DNA from: Rhynchopus sp. YZ270_cl-10
Lineage: Eukaryota; Euglenozoa; Diplonemea; Diplonemida; Diplonemidae
Direction of reading: 5' to 3'
Length of the DNA stretch: 64,000 nucleotides
Assembly: GCA_964035575.1 (NCBI GenBank)
Contig: OZ037867.1
Coordinates: 992,001 to 1,056,000 of the forward strand
A program made the position numbers and the translations under genes. This document shows positions 9,064-20,008 of this stretch, piece by piece (the first letter of the stretch is position 1; the number at the start of each line of letters is the position of its first letter). The notes beneath the pieces were generated by a model. That model was not told where the DNA came from. It ran no database searches and was given only the letters and a program-made list of their open reading frames with translations.

Positions 9064-9616
9064 AAAGAGAAAAAAAAAACAAAAAAGAGGTGAAACCTAG
9101 ATTTAAAAAAAATGCAACAAAACGAAGAGAAAATATATTAGAGAGGGGGCATGTGGGGTGATTTTTTTCTCCCCCCCGGTTCACCCGGTTATGTACACTG
9201 TGGGAGGGTTTTTGTATTTCGAAGCCATTTTTTTTGGGGGCTTTTTTTTAGCTTTCTGACCAATCCTGGAGCCTGGAGCTGTTATTGTAAGGAAATCATG
9301 CTGGCCTTTTTTTCGTAGGGGGGGGATCTGGGGAGGAAAGGGACAGCTGTTGTAACGGGGGTGGGGGGAACACATAGTCTTCAGGATTAGTGAAATAAAA
9401 AAAAATTATTTGTGAAATACAAACACTCGTTTCTCGTGGAAAACTGGTCACATATCCACCCCAAAAAATGTTCAGAGGATCCAATGGAACCCTTTTTTTG
9501 TTTTTTTTTTTTACGCTTCTGTTGAGTGTACGATATCAGCTATGTGCTAATTCTTTCTCCTCTTCCCTCCCCCATTCAGAGGACGGTTTAGCCACCAAAA
9601 CGTGATCATTTTTTTT

Positions 9617-9660
9617 CAAAGGTGACTGAGCATAAAAGGCTTAGGTTCATCTCATAAACT
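9617..9660 (+). repeat. Family B element
   Basis: It reads CAAAGGTGACTGAGC, then AGGCTTAGGTTCATCTCATAAACTT, followed by a T run. The left arm has diverged. Confidence 0.6.
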
Positions 9661-9768
9661 TTTCCCTTTTTTTTATAAAGCAACTCCCAGTTTCAACATC
9701 TCCGGGGGTTCGATAACCTGCGTCCCAGAGGGCGTTTTTTTGCACTATCAAAACTTCACTATTTCCCC

Positions 9769-9867
9769 CTGGGTGACCAAGCAAAAAAAAAAGCTTAGAT
9801 TCATCTGTTACCAAAAACCTTCAAGGTGACTAAAGCACAGAGAGGTTTAGGTTCATCTCATATACCA
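9769..9867 (+). repeat. Two adjacent family B elements
   Basis: A degenerate copy (GGGTGACCAAGC...AAGCTTAGATTCATCT) is followed at 9832 by a better one (CAAGGTGACTAAAGCACAGAG...GTTTAGGTTCATCTCAT). Confidence 0.55.
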
Positions 9868-9996
9868 GGTGGTTCGTCAACCACTGCTGTAGTTATCTGC
9901 GTCATTAGAGGCGTTAGTAATTACAAACTTCCATATTTTCCCCCCTCCGGTGACTGAGCACGAAAAGGCTGCCACTTACCAAACCCTTCCCCCCTA

Positions 9997-10122
9997 AGGG
10001 TGGCAGTATTGTGATGGGAGCCCATTGTAATACGCAAAATACATCAAAATACACATGTATTGTGATGTATTTTGATGTATTTTGCGGATTCCAATGGGCT
10101 CCCATCACAATACTGCCACCAT
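9997..10122. mobile_element. Foldback element (MITE-like) with long inverted arms
   Basis: The outer arms, 9999-10027 and 10092-10120, are a perfect 29-bp inverted repeat starting GGTGGCAGTATTG. Inside, a second perfect 21-bp inverted repeat begins CGCAAAATACATC. Only a short spacer remains, so nearly the whole approximately 125-bp unit can fold into one hairpin. TA dinucleotides at 9995 and 10123 could be a TA target duplication as in Tc1/mariner MITEs; this is tentative. Confidence 0.75.
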
Positions 10123-10764
10123 TATCCCCCCCCTCTTTCGAGCCAGGAAACCCGAGGCTCTCGCAGGTACCCCTCAATTCTTTTAACAGATGCGCATGTA
10201 CACGAGGCGTCTTCATCTTCAAGTGGATAATCAGTGTACCCCTCTCCCATCCGCTGGTGTACGGTGAGGCATTTTTTTTTTTTTGTGACAACTGCCTTGC
10301 AAAGGTTGTAGGGGAGGAAATGAAAACATATCTGAGTTGTGCCCGAATTTTTTGGTGTGAGCGATGTAAACACGACACAACTTATTCACAGAAAAGTTTT
10401 TGATTTTGTCCCTACACACTCCACAAAAATCCGGTGCGATCAACGAAAAATTCTTTTTCTGATTTCGTTTCTTTCTTTATCAGACTAGCTTAAACTCAGA
10501 TAACAGTTTTTATTTTTCGTACCTTTTCACCACTTTATCTTGTTTTATTATTTCATGTAGTAGCCCATATTCGAAAGGTGTCCGATACGTGACCAACTTT
10601 ACCTTTTTTTTGTGACTAAGTCTGTGAGACTCAAGATCATATTGCCACTCGTCTTGAAGTGTGTGCAGAGGAACAACCTTGAGGTACGTCTCTCTACTCT
10701 CTGTAACTCAACCGTGTACACCAGCGTGGTGAGAGGGAGACCCCCTCCATCACTTCCCATCTGT

Positions 10765-10907
10765 ACGACGGTGAAGTAATGTCATTTGCAGTGGTTAAAC
10801 AGAGTTTACGCTAAACTAAAGGCGGGATTGAAATCTATGGCGGAAATTACTTTAGGCGGAATTTTTCTTAGGCGGAACTTTGGTTAACCACTGTACTTCA
10901 CCGTCGT
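10765..10907. mobile_element. Second foldback element
   Basis: ACGACGGTGAAGTA (10765-10778) is the exact reverse complement of 10894-10907. Further in, CAGTGGTTAA on the left mirrors TTAACCACTG on the right. The centre carries repeated AGGCGGAA motifs. No target duplication is obvious. Confidence 0.65.
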
Positions 10908-11218
10908 GTGTGTGCCTCAATGCATTTTCTCCTCTTCTCGCCCTCTTTGCGATGCAGCAACATTCTGTTATGGGGCAGTGGCAAAAATGGGGCAACGGTA
11001 TCTGTGGGTTTTCTAACCCAGTTCTGTTTTCTCTCGACTGTGTGCCCTGCTTACAGTTTTGCCACCTATGATGCGTTTGGTACGACTTCATTTTCTCTAA
11101 AAAGAGCGTGTACTTTCAAGTGTCAGTGCAAGGATGTCATGGGGTGTCTGTGAGAGGTTGATTACCGTCGCGTGGTCAATCTTCGGGGCTTTTTACTATC
11201 AACTTTATTCATTTTTAA

Positions 11219-11251
11219 AAGATGACTGTGTACGAGAGACGCAGTCATCTT
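11219..11251 (+). repeat. Family B-like hairpin
   Basis: AAGATGACTG and CAGTCATCTT are perfect 10-bp arms around TGTACGAGAGACG, followed by TAGAAG and T/C. The arm sequence ends in the same GTCATCTT as family B. Confidence 0.6.
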
Positions 11252-11640
11252 AGAAGTTTTCTATTTTTCTGAATTGTGTCTATTTCCCCCAGTGGTGTTA
11301 AATCAATCAAAAAAAAAATTCTGAAGTGTTTTCAACACAACAAAACACACCATGGGGTGATGGATAAGGTAAATGGAAAAAGGGGGGTTGTGGCCGTAGA
11401 ATTAAAGGCGCTTTGATATGAACTCTGAGCTGTACATTCCGACTCTCCGTTCCCCCCCCCCCCCCCCCCTTACCCACTTAGTTCTTATCCAACAAAATAA
11501 GCGATCACTCAGTAAGGACAGACCTGTCTCCTCCCCTCCTCCCCTCATTGCCTACCCTACCTCCCCCTTCCCTTCCCTCTTTCCTCACAACCAACCAAAT
11601 CTTCGCTTTTCAGACAAAAGGAAAAAATAAGTCAAGAACC

Positions 11641-14600
11641 ATGAGGCGTGCCGCAGCAACACTGAAGAAGCAGGTGCTGGTCGAGCAGAAGCGTACCTGC
11701 GTGGACAAGTGGTACGGGCACTTGTTGGACCTCGCGCCGCTGTACGACTGGTCCGACGAGAACCCCCATGAGGCCCACCACGGCCGCAAGCGTGTGCCCA
11801 ACGAGGTGCAGGCCGAGCTCAAGACGCTCCCGAAGACCGAGTTCTGCTCGCTGTGGGAGGTCGACAATGTGACCCGCCCCCGTTACTGGCACGTATGTTA
11901 CACCATTCTTTAATATCGGTGCACTTTCCCCTTCCCCATATTTTTTATTTCTCAATGCACACAACAGGACGACACCAACCCCCCGATCTACGACTTCTGG
12001 ACCCCCTCCGGCCTGGAGCTCCGCACCGACCGTTGGGTGAACAAGACCATGGTCGAGCGTGCAGAGCGTGAGATTCCCGCGAACGTGACCGATGAGGACA
12101 AGGACACCATGTTCAACGACATCCACGAGGAGTGCCTTGTGGAGCAGGACGACGCACTCATGCGCGCAAAGAAGGTGAACTGGTTCACACACGTCAACAT
12201 GATGGACATCCTCCCCGACCCGCTCCGTGAGCGTGTATGTGCCCCCCCTCCCCTCCCCTCCCCCCTCCCTTTTCCCTTCGTTCATCCGACCACCACACAC
12301 CTTTTTAATCAAAATTCTCTATTTTTTTCCTCCACCCACTACACGCAACACTCAGCGTTCTCACCCCCCACACGGTGGCATGAAAACAACACACCAGCCG
12401 CCACAGTGCAGCAACCCCACTCCACACTCCACACTCCACACTCCACACCCTACACCCTACACCCTACACCCAACACCCCAACACCCCAACACCCCAACAC
12501 CCCAACACCCCAACACCCCAACACCCCAACACCCCAACACCCCAACACCCCAACACCCCAACACCCCAACACCCCAACACCCCAACACCCCAACACCCCA
12601 ACACCCCAACACCCCAACACCCCAACACCCAACACCCCTACACCCCAACACCCCAACACCCCAACACCCAACACCCCAACACCCAACACCCCAACACCCC
12701 AACACCCCAACACCCCAACACCCCAACACCCCAACACCCCAACACCCCAACACCCCAACACCCCTACACCCCAACACCCCAACACCCCAACACCCCAACA
12801 CCCCAACACCCCAACACCCCTACACCCCCAACACCCCAACACCCCAACACCCCAACACCCAACACCCCAACACCCCAACACCCCAACACCCCAACACCCC
12901 TACACCCCAACACCCCAACACCCCAACACCCCAACACCCCAACACCCCAACACCCCAACACCCCAACACCCCAACACCCCAACACCCAACACCCCAACAC
13001 CCCAACACCCCAACACCCCAACACCCCCAACACCCCAACACCCCAACACCCAACACCCCAACACCCCAACACCCCAACACCCCAACACCCCAACACCCCA
13101 ACACCCCAACACCCCAACACCCCAACACCCCACCACCCCACACCCCAACACCCCAACACCCCAACACCCCAACACCCCCAACACCCCAACACCCCAACAC
13201 CCCAACACCCCTACACCCCAACACCCAACACCCCAACACCCCAACACCCCAACACCCCAACACCCCAACACCCCAACACCCCAACACCCCAACACCCCAA
13301 CACCCCAACACCCCAACACCCCAACACCCCAACACCCCACCACCCCACCACCCCAACACCCCAACACCCCAACACCCCAACACCCCAACACCCCAACACC
13401 CCAACACCCCAACACCCCAACACCCCAACACCCCAACACCCCAACACCCCAACACCCCTACACCCCAACACCCCCAACACCCCAACACCCCAACACCCCA
13501 ACACCCCAACACCCCAACACCCCAACACCCAACACCCAACACCCCAACACCCCAACACCCCACCACCCCAACACCCCAACACCCCAACACCCCAACACCC
13601 CAACACCCCAACACCCCAACACCCCAACACCCCAACACCCCTACACCCCTACACCCCAACACCCCAACACCCCAACACCCCAACACCACCCCAACACCCC
13701 AACACCCCAACACCCCAACACCCCAACACCCCAACACCCCAACACCCCAACACCCCAACACCCCAACACCCCAACACCCCAACACCCCAACACCCCAACA
13801 CCCCAACACCCCAACACCCCTACACCCCTACACCCCAACACCCCAACACCCCAACACCCCAACACCCCAACACCCCAACACCCCAACACCCCAACACCCC
13901 AACACCCCACCACCCCAACACCCCAACACCCCAACACCCCAACACCCACCACCCCACCACCCCAACACCCCAACACCCCAACACCCCAACACCCCAACAC
14001 CCCAACACCCCAACACCCCAACACCCCAACACCCCAACACCCCAACACCCCAACACCCCAACACCCCTACACCCCAACACCCCAACACCCCAACACCCCA
14101 ACACCCCAACACCCCAACACCCCAACACCCCAACACCCCAACACCCCAACACCCCAACACCCCAACACCCCAACACCCCAACACCCCAACACCCCTACAC
14201 CCCAACACCCCAACACCCCAACACCCCAACACCCCAACACCCCAACACCCCACCACCCCAACACCCCAACACCCCTACACCCCAACACCCCAACACCCCA
14301 ACACCCCTACACCCCAACACCCCAACACCCCAACACCCCAACACCCCTACACCCCAACACCCCAACACCCCAACACCCCAACACCCCAACACCCCAACAC
14401 CCCAACACCCCAACACCCCAACACCCCAACACCCCAACACCCCAACACCCCAACACCCCAACACCCCAACACCCCAACACCCCAACACCCCAACACCCCA
14501 ACACCCCACCACCCCAACACCCCAACACCCCAACACCCCAACACCCCAACACCCCACCACCCCAACACCCCAACACCCCAACACCCCAACACCCCAACAC

Positions 14601-17600
14601 CCCAACACCCCAACACCCCAACACCCCAACACCCCAACACCCCTACACCCCAACACCCCAACACCCCAACACCCCAACACCCCAACACCCCACCACCCCA
14701 ACACCCCAACACCCCTACACCCCAACACCCCAACACCCCAACACCCCAACACCCCTACACCCCAACACCCCAACACCCCAACACCCCAACACCCCAACAC
14801 CCCAACACCCCAACACCCCAACACCCCAACACCCCAACACCCCAACACCCCAACACCCCTACACCCCAACACCCCAACACCCCAACACCCCAACACCCCA
14901 ACACCCCAACACCCCAACACCCCAACACCCCAACACCCCAACACCCCTACACCCCAACACCCCAACACCCCAACACCCCAACACCCCAACACCCCAACAC
15001 CCCAACACCCCAACACCCCAACACCCCAACACCCCAACACCCCAACACCCCAACACCCCAACACCCCAACACCCCTACACCCCAACACCCCAACACCCCA
15101 ACACCCCAACACCCCAACACCCCACCACCCCAACACCCCAACACCCCTACACCCCAACACCCCAACACCCCAACACCCCAACACCCCTACACCCCAACAC
15201 CCCAACACCCCAACACCCCAACACCCCAACACCCCAACACCCCAACACCCCAACACCCCAACACCCCAACACCCCAACACCCCAACACCCCAACACCCCA
15301 ACACCCCTACACCCCAACACCCCAACACCCCAACACCCCAACACCCCAACACCCCACCACCCCAACACCCCAACACCCCTACACCCCAACACCCCAACAC
15401 CCCAACACCCCAACACCCCTACACCCCAACACCCCAACACCCCAACACCCCAACACCCCAACACCCCAACACCCCAACACCCCAACACCCCAACACCCCA
15501 ACACCCCAACACCCCAACACCCCAACACCCCAACACCCCAACACCCCTACACCCCAACACCCCAACACCCCAACACCCCAACACCCCAACACCCCAACAC
15601 CCCACCACCCCAACACCCCAACACCCCTACACCCCAACACCCCAACACCCCAACACCCCTACACCCCAACACCCCAACACCCCAACACCCCAACACCCCT
15701 ACACCCCAACACCCCAACACCCCAACACCCCAACACCCCAACACCCCAACACCCCAACACCCCAACACCCCAACACCCCAACACCCCAACACCCCAACAC
15801 CCCAACACCCCAACACCCCAACACCCCAACACCCCAACACCCCAACACCCCAACACCCCAACACCCCAACACCCCAACACCCCTACACCCCAACACCCCT
15901 ACACCCCAACACCCCAACACCCCAACACCCCAACACCCCAACACCCCAACACCCCAACACCCCAACACCCCAACACCCCAACACCCCAACACCCCAACAC
16001 CCCAACACCCCTACACCCCTACACCCCAACACCCCAACACCCCAACACCCCATTCCCTCTCCTCAGGTCCGTCTCGACATCTTCGAAGATCTGCACATTC
16101 TCGACAGACAGCAGATCCGTGGTATCCTCCGCGACTGGCTCCCCGAGAAGTACCGGTACGTGCCACACTACACTTCCCCTCCTCCAAGTACCCTTTTGCC
16201 CCCTTTTCTCTTTTCTATTCCACACCACTTCAGCCTGGACGCGGCACCCGACATGCGTAAGATGGCGATGGAATCGCAGAAGCACAGACTCGCATTCCTT
16301 GACGCGATCGCCAAGGTTGAGAAGGACTTCGCCGACCAGGCCAAGGCCTCTGGAAACACCGACGCCCTTGAGCTCATGGCCTCCTTCTACAAGCGCCAGG
16401 TGCACCCCTACCCGCACATCACCCCGGAGTCCGTTCGGTATGTAACTCTCGCCATATTTTTGAAATCAGAGAAAAAGACGTAGGTTTTTTGATGGTCTAA
16501 TGGCCAATGTTGTACAAAAAAAAGCTCTCTTCCTTCCGTACAAAGGCTTCGGCCAAACATTGAGTATAGACCCTATCGTGGGGTCTTAGACGATTGTCGA
16601 CAAAAAGTGTGCTTTCATCCAGCTGTGCGTCAGTCGGAGGTGCCTGCATTAATAACTTCACTTTCATGAACACAAAAACCATTTTCAAACCCCCCCACAG
16701 CAAGTGCACGGACGTGAAGACCCTGGAACAGTGGTCGAAAGATCTCTTCTACTACAACGGAGACGCCCTCATCCTTGACATCTGGGCACGTGCAGGAGAG
16801 CTCCGTAACGACACCAAGGCAGTTGCCTTCGCAAAGCAGATCAAGGCAGAGTTCGAGGACCAGGTCGTCGACTTCGAAGAGGTACGTATCGTTTTAGAGA
16901 AATTCTGTGCCTGAATGATACCAGAGTTAATTTTTTTTGCTTTTGTTTTTCAAATAAACCTCCCCCACCGAACAGGAGGAGCGTGAATTCCTTGAGCTTT
17001 TCCAGAAGTCCATCCCCCTGACCGAGAAGGAGTTCCTCGCCAAGCAGATGGCAGAGAACCCCGTGCTTGAGGACACCCTGAAGCACTCCTCCGACATCCA
17101 CATCCTTGAGGAGATCGAGGCCTTCTACAACGAGCACATTGAGGCCGAGAAGGCCATCGTCGACGTGCTGGTCGGAGGAGAGTCCCCCCAGGAGATCGCG
17201 AACAAGCTTCGTGAGGTTGGTGCCAAGGTATAGCCCCCTTGATTTTTTTTTTTTATACAAAAAAGTGTTCGATTATTACGAACCAGACATATTTTTAAAG
17301 TATTTCACACCATTTCTTCAAGGGTTGTGACGAAGGTGATGCAGAGGCTTGCGTTCAGCTTACAACACCCCCACTATGAGCCATATTCATCTTACCTCTT
17401 CTCTTTACAGTCCAACGCACACTACATCGGAGCACGTAAGTACAAGACCCTTGCACACGAGCTGACCACCCTTGCGGACAGATGCCCCGAGGAGTACGCC
17501 ACCTTCCGCGAAAAGGTGCAGGCAATGGGCAACCACCACGCCCAGCCCAACGCTCCCTTCGCAGCGCGTGTCGAACTCGGCAACCACCTCTTCGACTCGC

Positions 17601-17641
17601 TCATCCAGGTGTCCGACCTTCTCTCCCACGACGAGATGTGA
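11641..17641 (+). CDS. Seven-exon gene for an unrecognised, probably mitochondrial, 491-residue protein
   Basis: Exons are 11641-11892, 11968-12234, 16067-16155, 16234-16437, 16701-16881, 16976-17227 and 17411-17641. All joins keep frame and use GT-AG sites (mostly GTATGT or GTACGT donors). The product is soluble and charged, with many short helices, starting M-R-R-A-A-A-T-L-K-K, which resembles a mitochondrial presequence. No transmembrane segment or catalytic motif is seen. Distinct stretches are R-P-R-Y-W-H, Y-D-F-W-T-P-S-G-L-E-L-R and L-F-Y-Y-N-G-D-A-L-I-L-D-I-W. I do not recognise the family. A weak guess, from the euglenozoan context and the presequence, is a lineage-specific ATP synthase or respiratory-complex subunit. 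Intron 2 is 3.8 kb and contains a satellite. Confidence 0.75.
12235..16066 (+). other. Giant intron 2 of the seven-exon gene
   Basis: The donor GTATGTGCC follows the codon for Arg, and the acceptor CCCTCTCCTCAG precedes V-R-L-D-I-F-E-D. Flanking exons join in phase 0. Reading through would leave the frame of exon 3 when following the frame of exon 2, so the repeat is intronic rather than coding. The other introns of the gene are 75-263 bp; this one is 3832 bp, almost all satellite. Confidence 0.85.
12470..16050. repeat. (CCCCAACA)n satellite, about 3.6 kb
   Basis: There are about 440 units of an 8-bp repeat, with occasional 7- or 9-bp units mostly in the first kilobase, and variant units with CCCCTACA or CACCCCAC. 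The complementary strand is (TGTTGGGG)n, telomere-like and able to form G-quadruplexes. Eight bases times three gives a 24-nt coding period without stops in most frames on both strands, so the many long frames here (Asn-Thr-Pro-Thr-Pro-Gln-His-Pro or Leu-Gly-Cys-Trp-Gly-Val types) are artefacts. Confidence 0.95.
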
Positions 17642-19291
17642 GCCTCCTTCGCTCACTAAAAACCCCCCCCCCCCCCCCTTTGGGCGAGAGTTGTGTGTTT
17701 CCCCCCCCCCGCCCCCGCACCCCCCATTGTGGCGTAGGTCTACTTTCATTTTTTTTTTAATGAATCAGGGGGAGGGTTGTAGGGAAAGTTTTATATTTTT
17801 CGTATCACCCTTCCCCTCTTCCCTTTTGGAAGTTATCAAAAAAGGATGGGGGAAAAAAAAACAGATCGGTGTTATTTTGGGGGTTTTTTTCTTTAAACAG
17901 GCGTTGCGGGGAGGGTGGGGGTCCCTTCCCCCATCCCCTCTTCATTGCACACACTATACGTATTCGGTCTTCATATCTTTTTTTTTTATTTTTTTTTTGT
18001 TGTTGTTGCTGGTCAAAATAACCACCCCTCCCTCCTTTTTTCGTGCCTTTTCTTTTCATTTTTTTTGAAAAAGGGAATCCTTGAGACAGAAGAATGCGCC
18101 TTTATTTTGGGCAAAACTTCACCCCTCTTTCCCTTTAAAAATTGACAGTGGAGATTGCACAACTGTGGCGACACAACCGAGGCAACTACACTACTCCAAC
18201 AATTTATCAAAAAAAAAACATTTTTTTTTTTTTTTTTTTTTTGTAAAACGAACGATGTCTCTCTTATCATTTATCGCACCCGAAGTTATTTTTTGTATCT
18301 CTGAAAGGAAATGAATATTTCTCCCCCAATTTTTTGCGGGAGGATTTTGGGTAAGAGACAAGGGTTTCTTTTAAAAAGGAAAGATCACACACACACAACA
18401 AACCCCCCCCAATTTTTTCTTACAAAGAAAAACTAAGAAAAAAAAGATTAGAACTCGCTTGCAAGAGCGTGCAACGGGAAAGATATATTTGCTCACCCCC
18501 CCTCCTCAAGTGGTTCCCCCCCTTCACACAACTACGTTACCCTGAATAGATCGATGGAACGGACATTTGGTCAGCCTCACGAAAAAAAGGGGGCGAATTT
18601 ATTAATAAGATTTTGCGCAAAAGGCACCTCTATTCGAAGTATTTCTTTTTTTTTTTTTGTTGAATGTAATTTAACTCGGTCCAGGGGGGGGGAAAGGGCT
18701 TGCATAAATTTTTATCACGCAAGGCGGTGAGTGCATTACAAAGGGAAGCCATAGTATCCCCCCCCCCCCCAAAAAAAAAAAAACAAACCTCCCCCAACAC
18801 AACCACGTTTACCCTCCCCACTACCTTTTCTTGTAAGAGGGAGTGGGCGGGCGTACTCCCTCTCTTGGTCTCTCTTTGGATGTATACGTGCCGATACCCC
18901 CCACCCCCCTGAGGTGGTTTCATCTCTTCGTTCAAAGTTTTTTTTTTTTTCGTTTTGACCCCCATTTCGGAAAGGGGGGGGAAAATACCATCAGCTGTGC
19001 AGTTTTTACAGGTAAGTATAACCCAGTTCTCAGCAACAGAAAACCAAAGCAAAAGAAAAAGAAGAAGAAGCAAAGAGAGCAACGAAACAAAGCACAAAAA
19101 AAAAAAAAAACACAAAGTAATAATAATTATCCCCCAGAAAAGGGGGGGGGGGGGGGGGAGGAGGGGGACACAGCGCCAGCAACAATAAAGTTTAAACAAC
19201 AACAACAAAAAAAAAAAAAGAGAGAAGGGGTATGTGTTGATGCTGCTTTTGCGTTATGCGGGGCTTTGTGAAGGAAGCGAAAGGCGTGAGG
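17642..19291. other. Low-complexity intergenic region of 1.65 kb
   Basis: There are long C, A, T and G runs (for example around 17665-17715, 18210-18243 and 19141-19160) and CAA or AAG runs. No protein similarity or RNA gene is recognised. Sequence quality may be poor across the homopolymers. Confidence 0.55.
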
Positions 19292-19937
19292 GAGACATGA
19301 TGACACAATCAGCTACTATCTGGACATCGCCCCTATACCTATACGATGCCTTCACGGGTGCGTGGTAAAGAACCGTCCACACCTGACTCTCCTTCGTCCG
19401 TCCGCTCCACACAGAAGAAGACCTGCAGCAGAAGGGCATGCACGCCTACTATATGGCGCCCGTGTTCTCATTACTGTTAGGGAGATCCACCTCCAACCAA
19501 GAGCTCAAGGAAACCCCTCGATTGATATTCCTTTGTTTTTCTGCACCGTGTGAGAGAGCTGCTGCGGATGATGACCAACAACAGAACCACAAAAGGCATT
19601 CCTCATTTCTGATAGCGGGGTGATGCCTGCTTCATGAGATGTATGGCACACAGCCACATGGCTGTAGTCTGACACACGCACTCTCTCCACAACACAAGAA
19701 CCACATCACATCACATCACATCACATCCAAACAACGACCTGCAGCAGAAGGGCATGTGCGCCTGTTGTGTGGCGCCCGTGTTCTCATTACTGTTAGGGAG
19801 ATCCTGTGCGTCCTCCAGAAGAGAAACCACACCGATCTAATGATTAAAACACATACTTGACATTAATAACACTCTGATTCGTTTTCGGCGGTCTGAAGTA
19901 TAGATTTTATCCGCGCTTCTGAGGGTTGCTCCTTGCC
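19292..19937 (+). repeat. Approximately 0.8 kb dispersed upstream repeat, copy C
   Basis: It matches copy D from GAGACATGATGACACAATC onward, with both internal direct units (about 19423-19490 and 19736-19803), the CACAT run and the 3' part ending near CTCCTTGCCC. The first approximately 160 bp of the full element are missing. It ends about 70 bp before the start codon of the second surface-protein gene. Confidence 0.8.
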
Positions 19938-20008
19938 CTTTTCACACCACAACACACACCACGCTGTCACAGGACTTCCCTAATAACACACCACACATTA
20001 TCAAGACT

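Larger units (their letters stand above)
9064..11640. other. Repeat-filled intergenic region of 2.6 kb
   Basis: No gene is supported. The region contains homopolymer runs, several family B hairpin elements, a module C motif (about 9717-9755) and two foldback elements (9997-10122, 10765-10907). The open frames over it are short, lack similarity to known proteins and cross the foldback arms. Confidence 0.6.

Noticed and set aside
12037-16483. Two + frames of about 1400 codons and many - frames through the octamer array
   Set aside because: They are an effect of an 8-bp repeat without stops. The array is bounded by good splice sites, and exon 2 and exon 3 are in different frames if read through.
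19005-19025. CAG-GTAAGTA string, possible spliced-leader donor or intron donor
   Set aside because: It lies in low-complexity sequence with no leader-like exon, no Sm site that I could see and no neighbouring gene.
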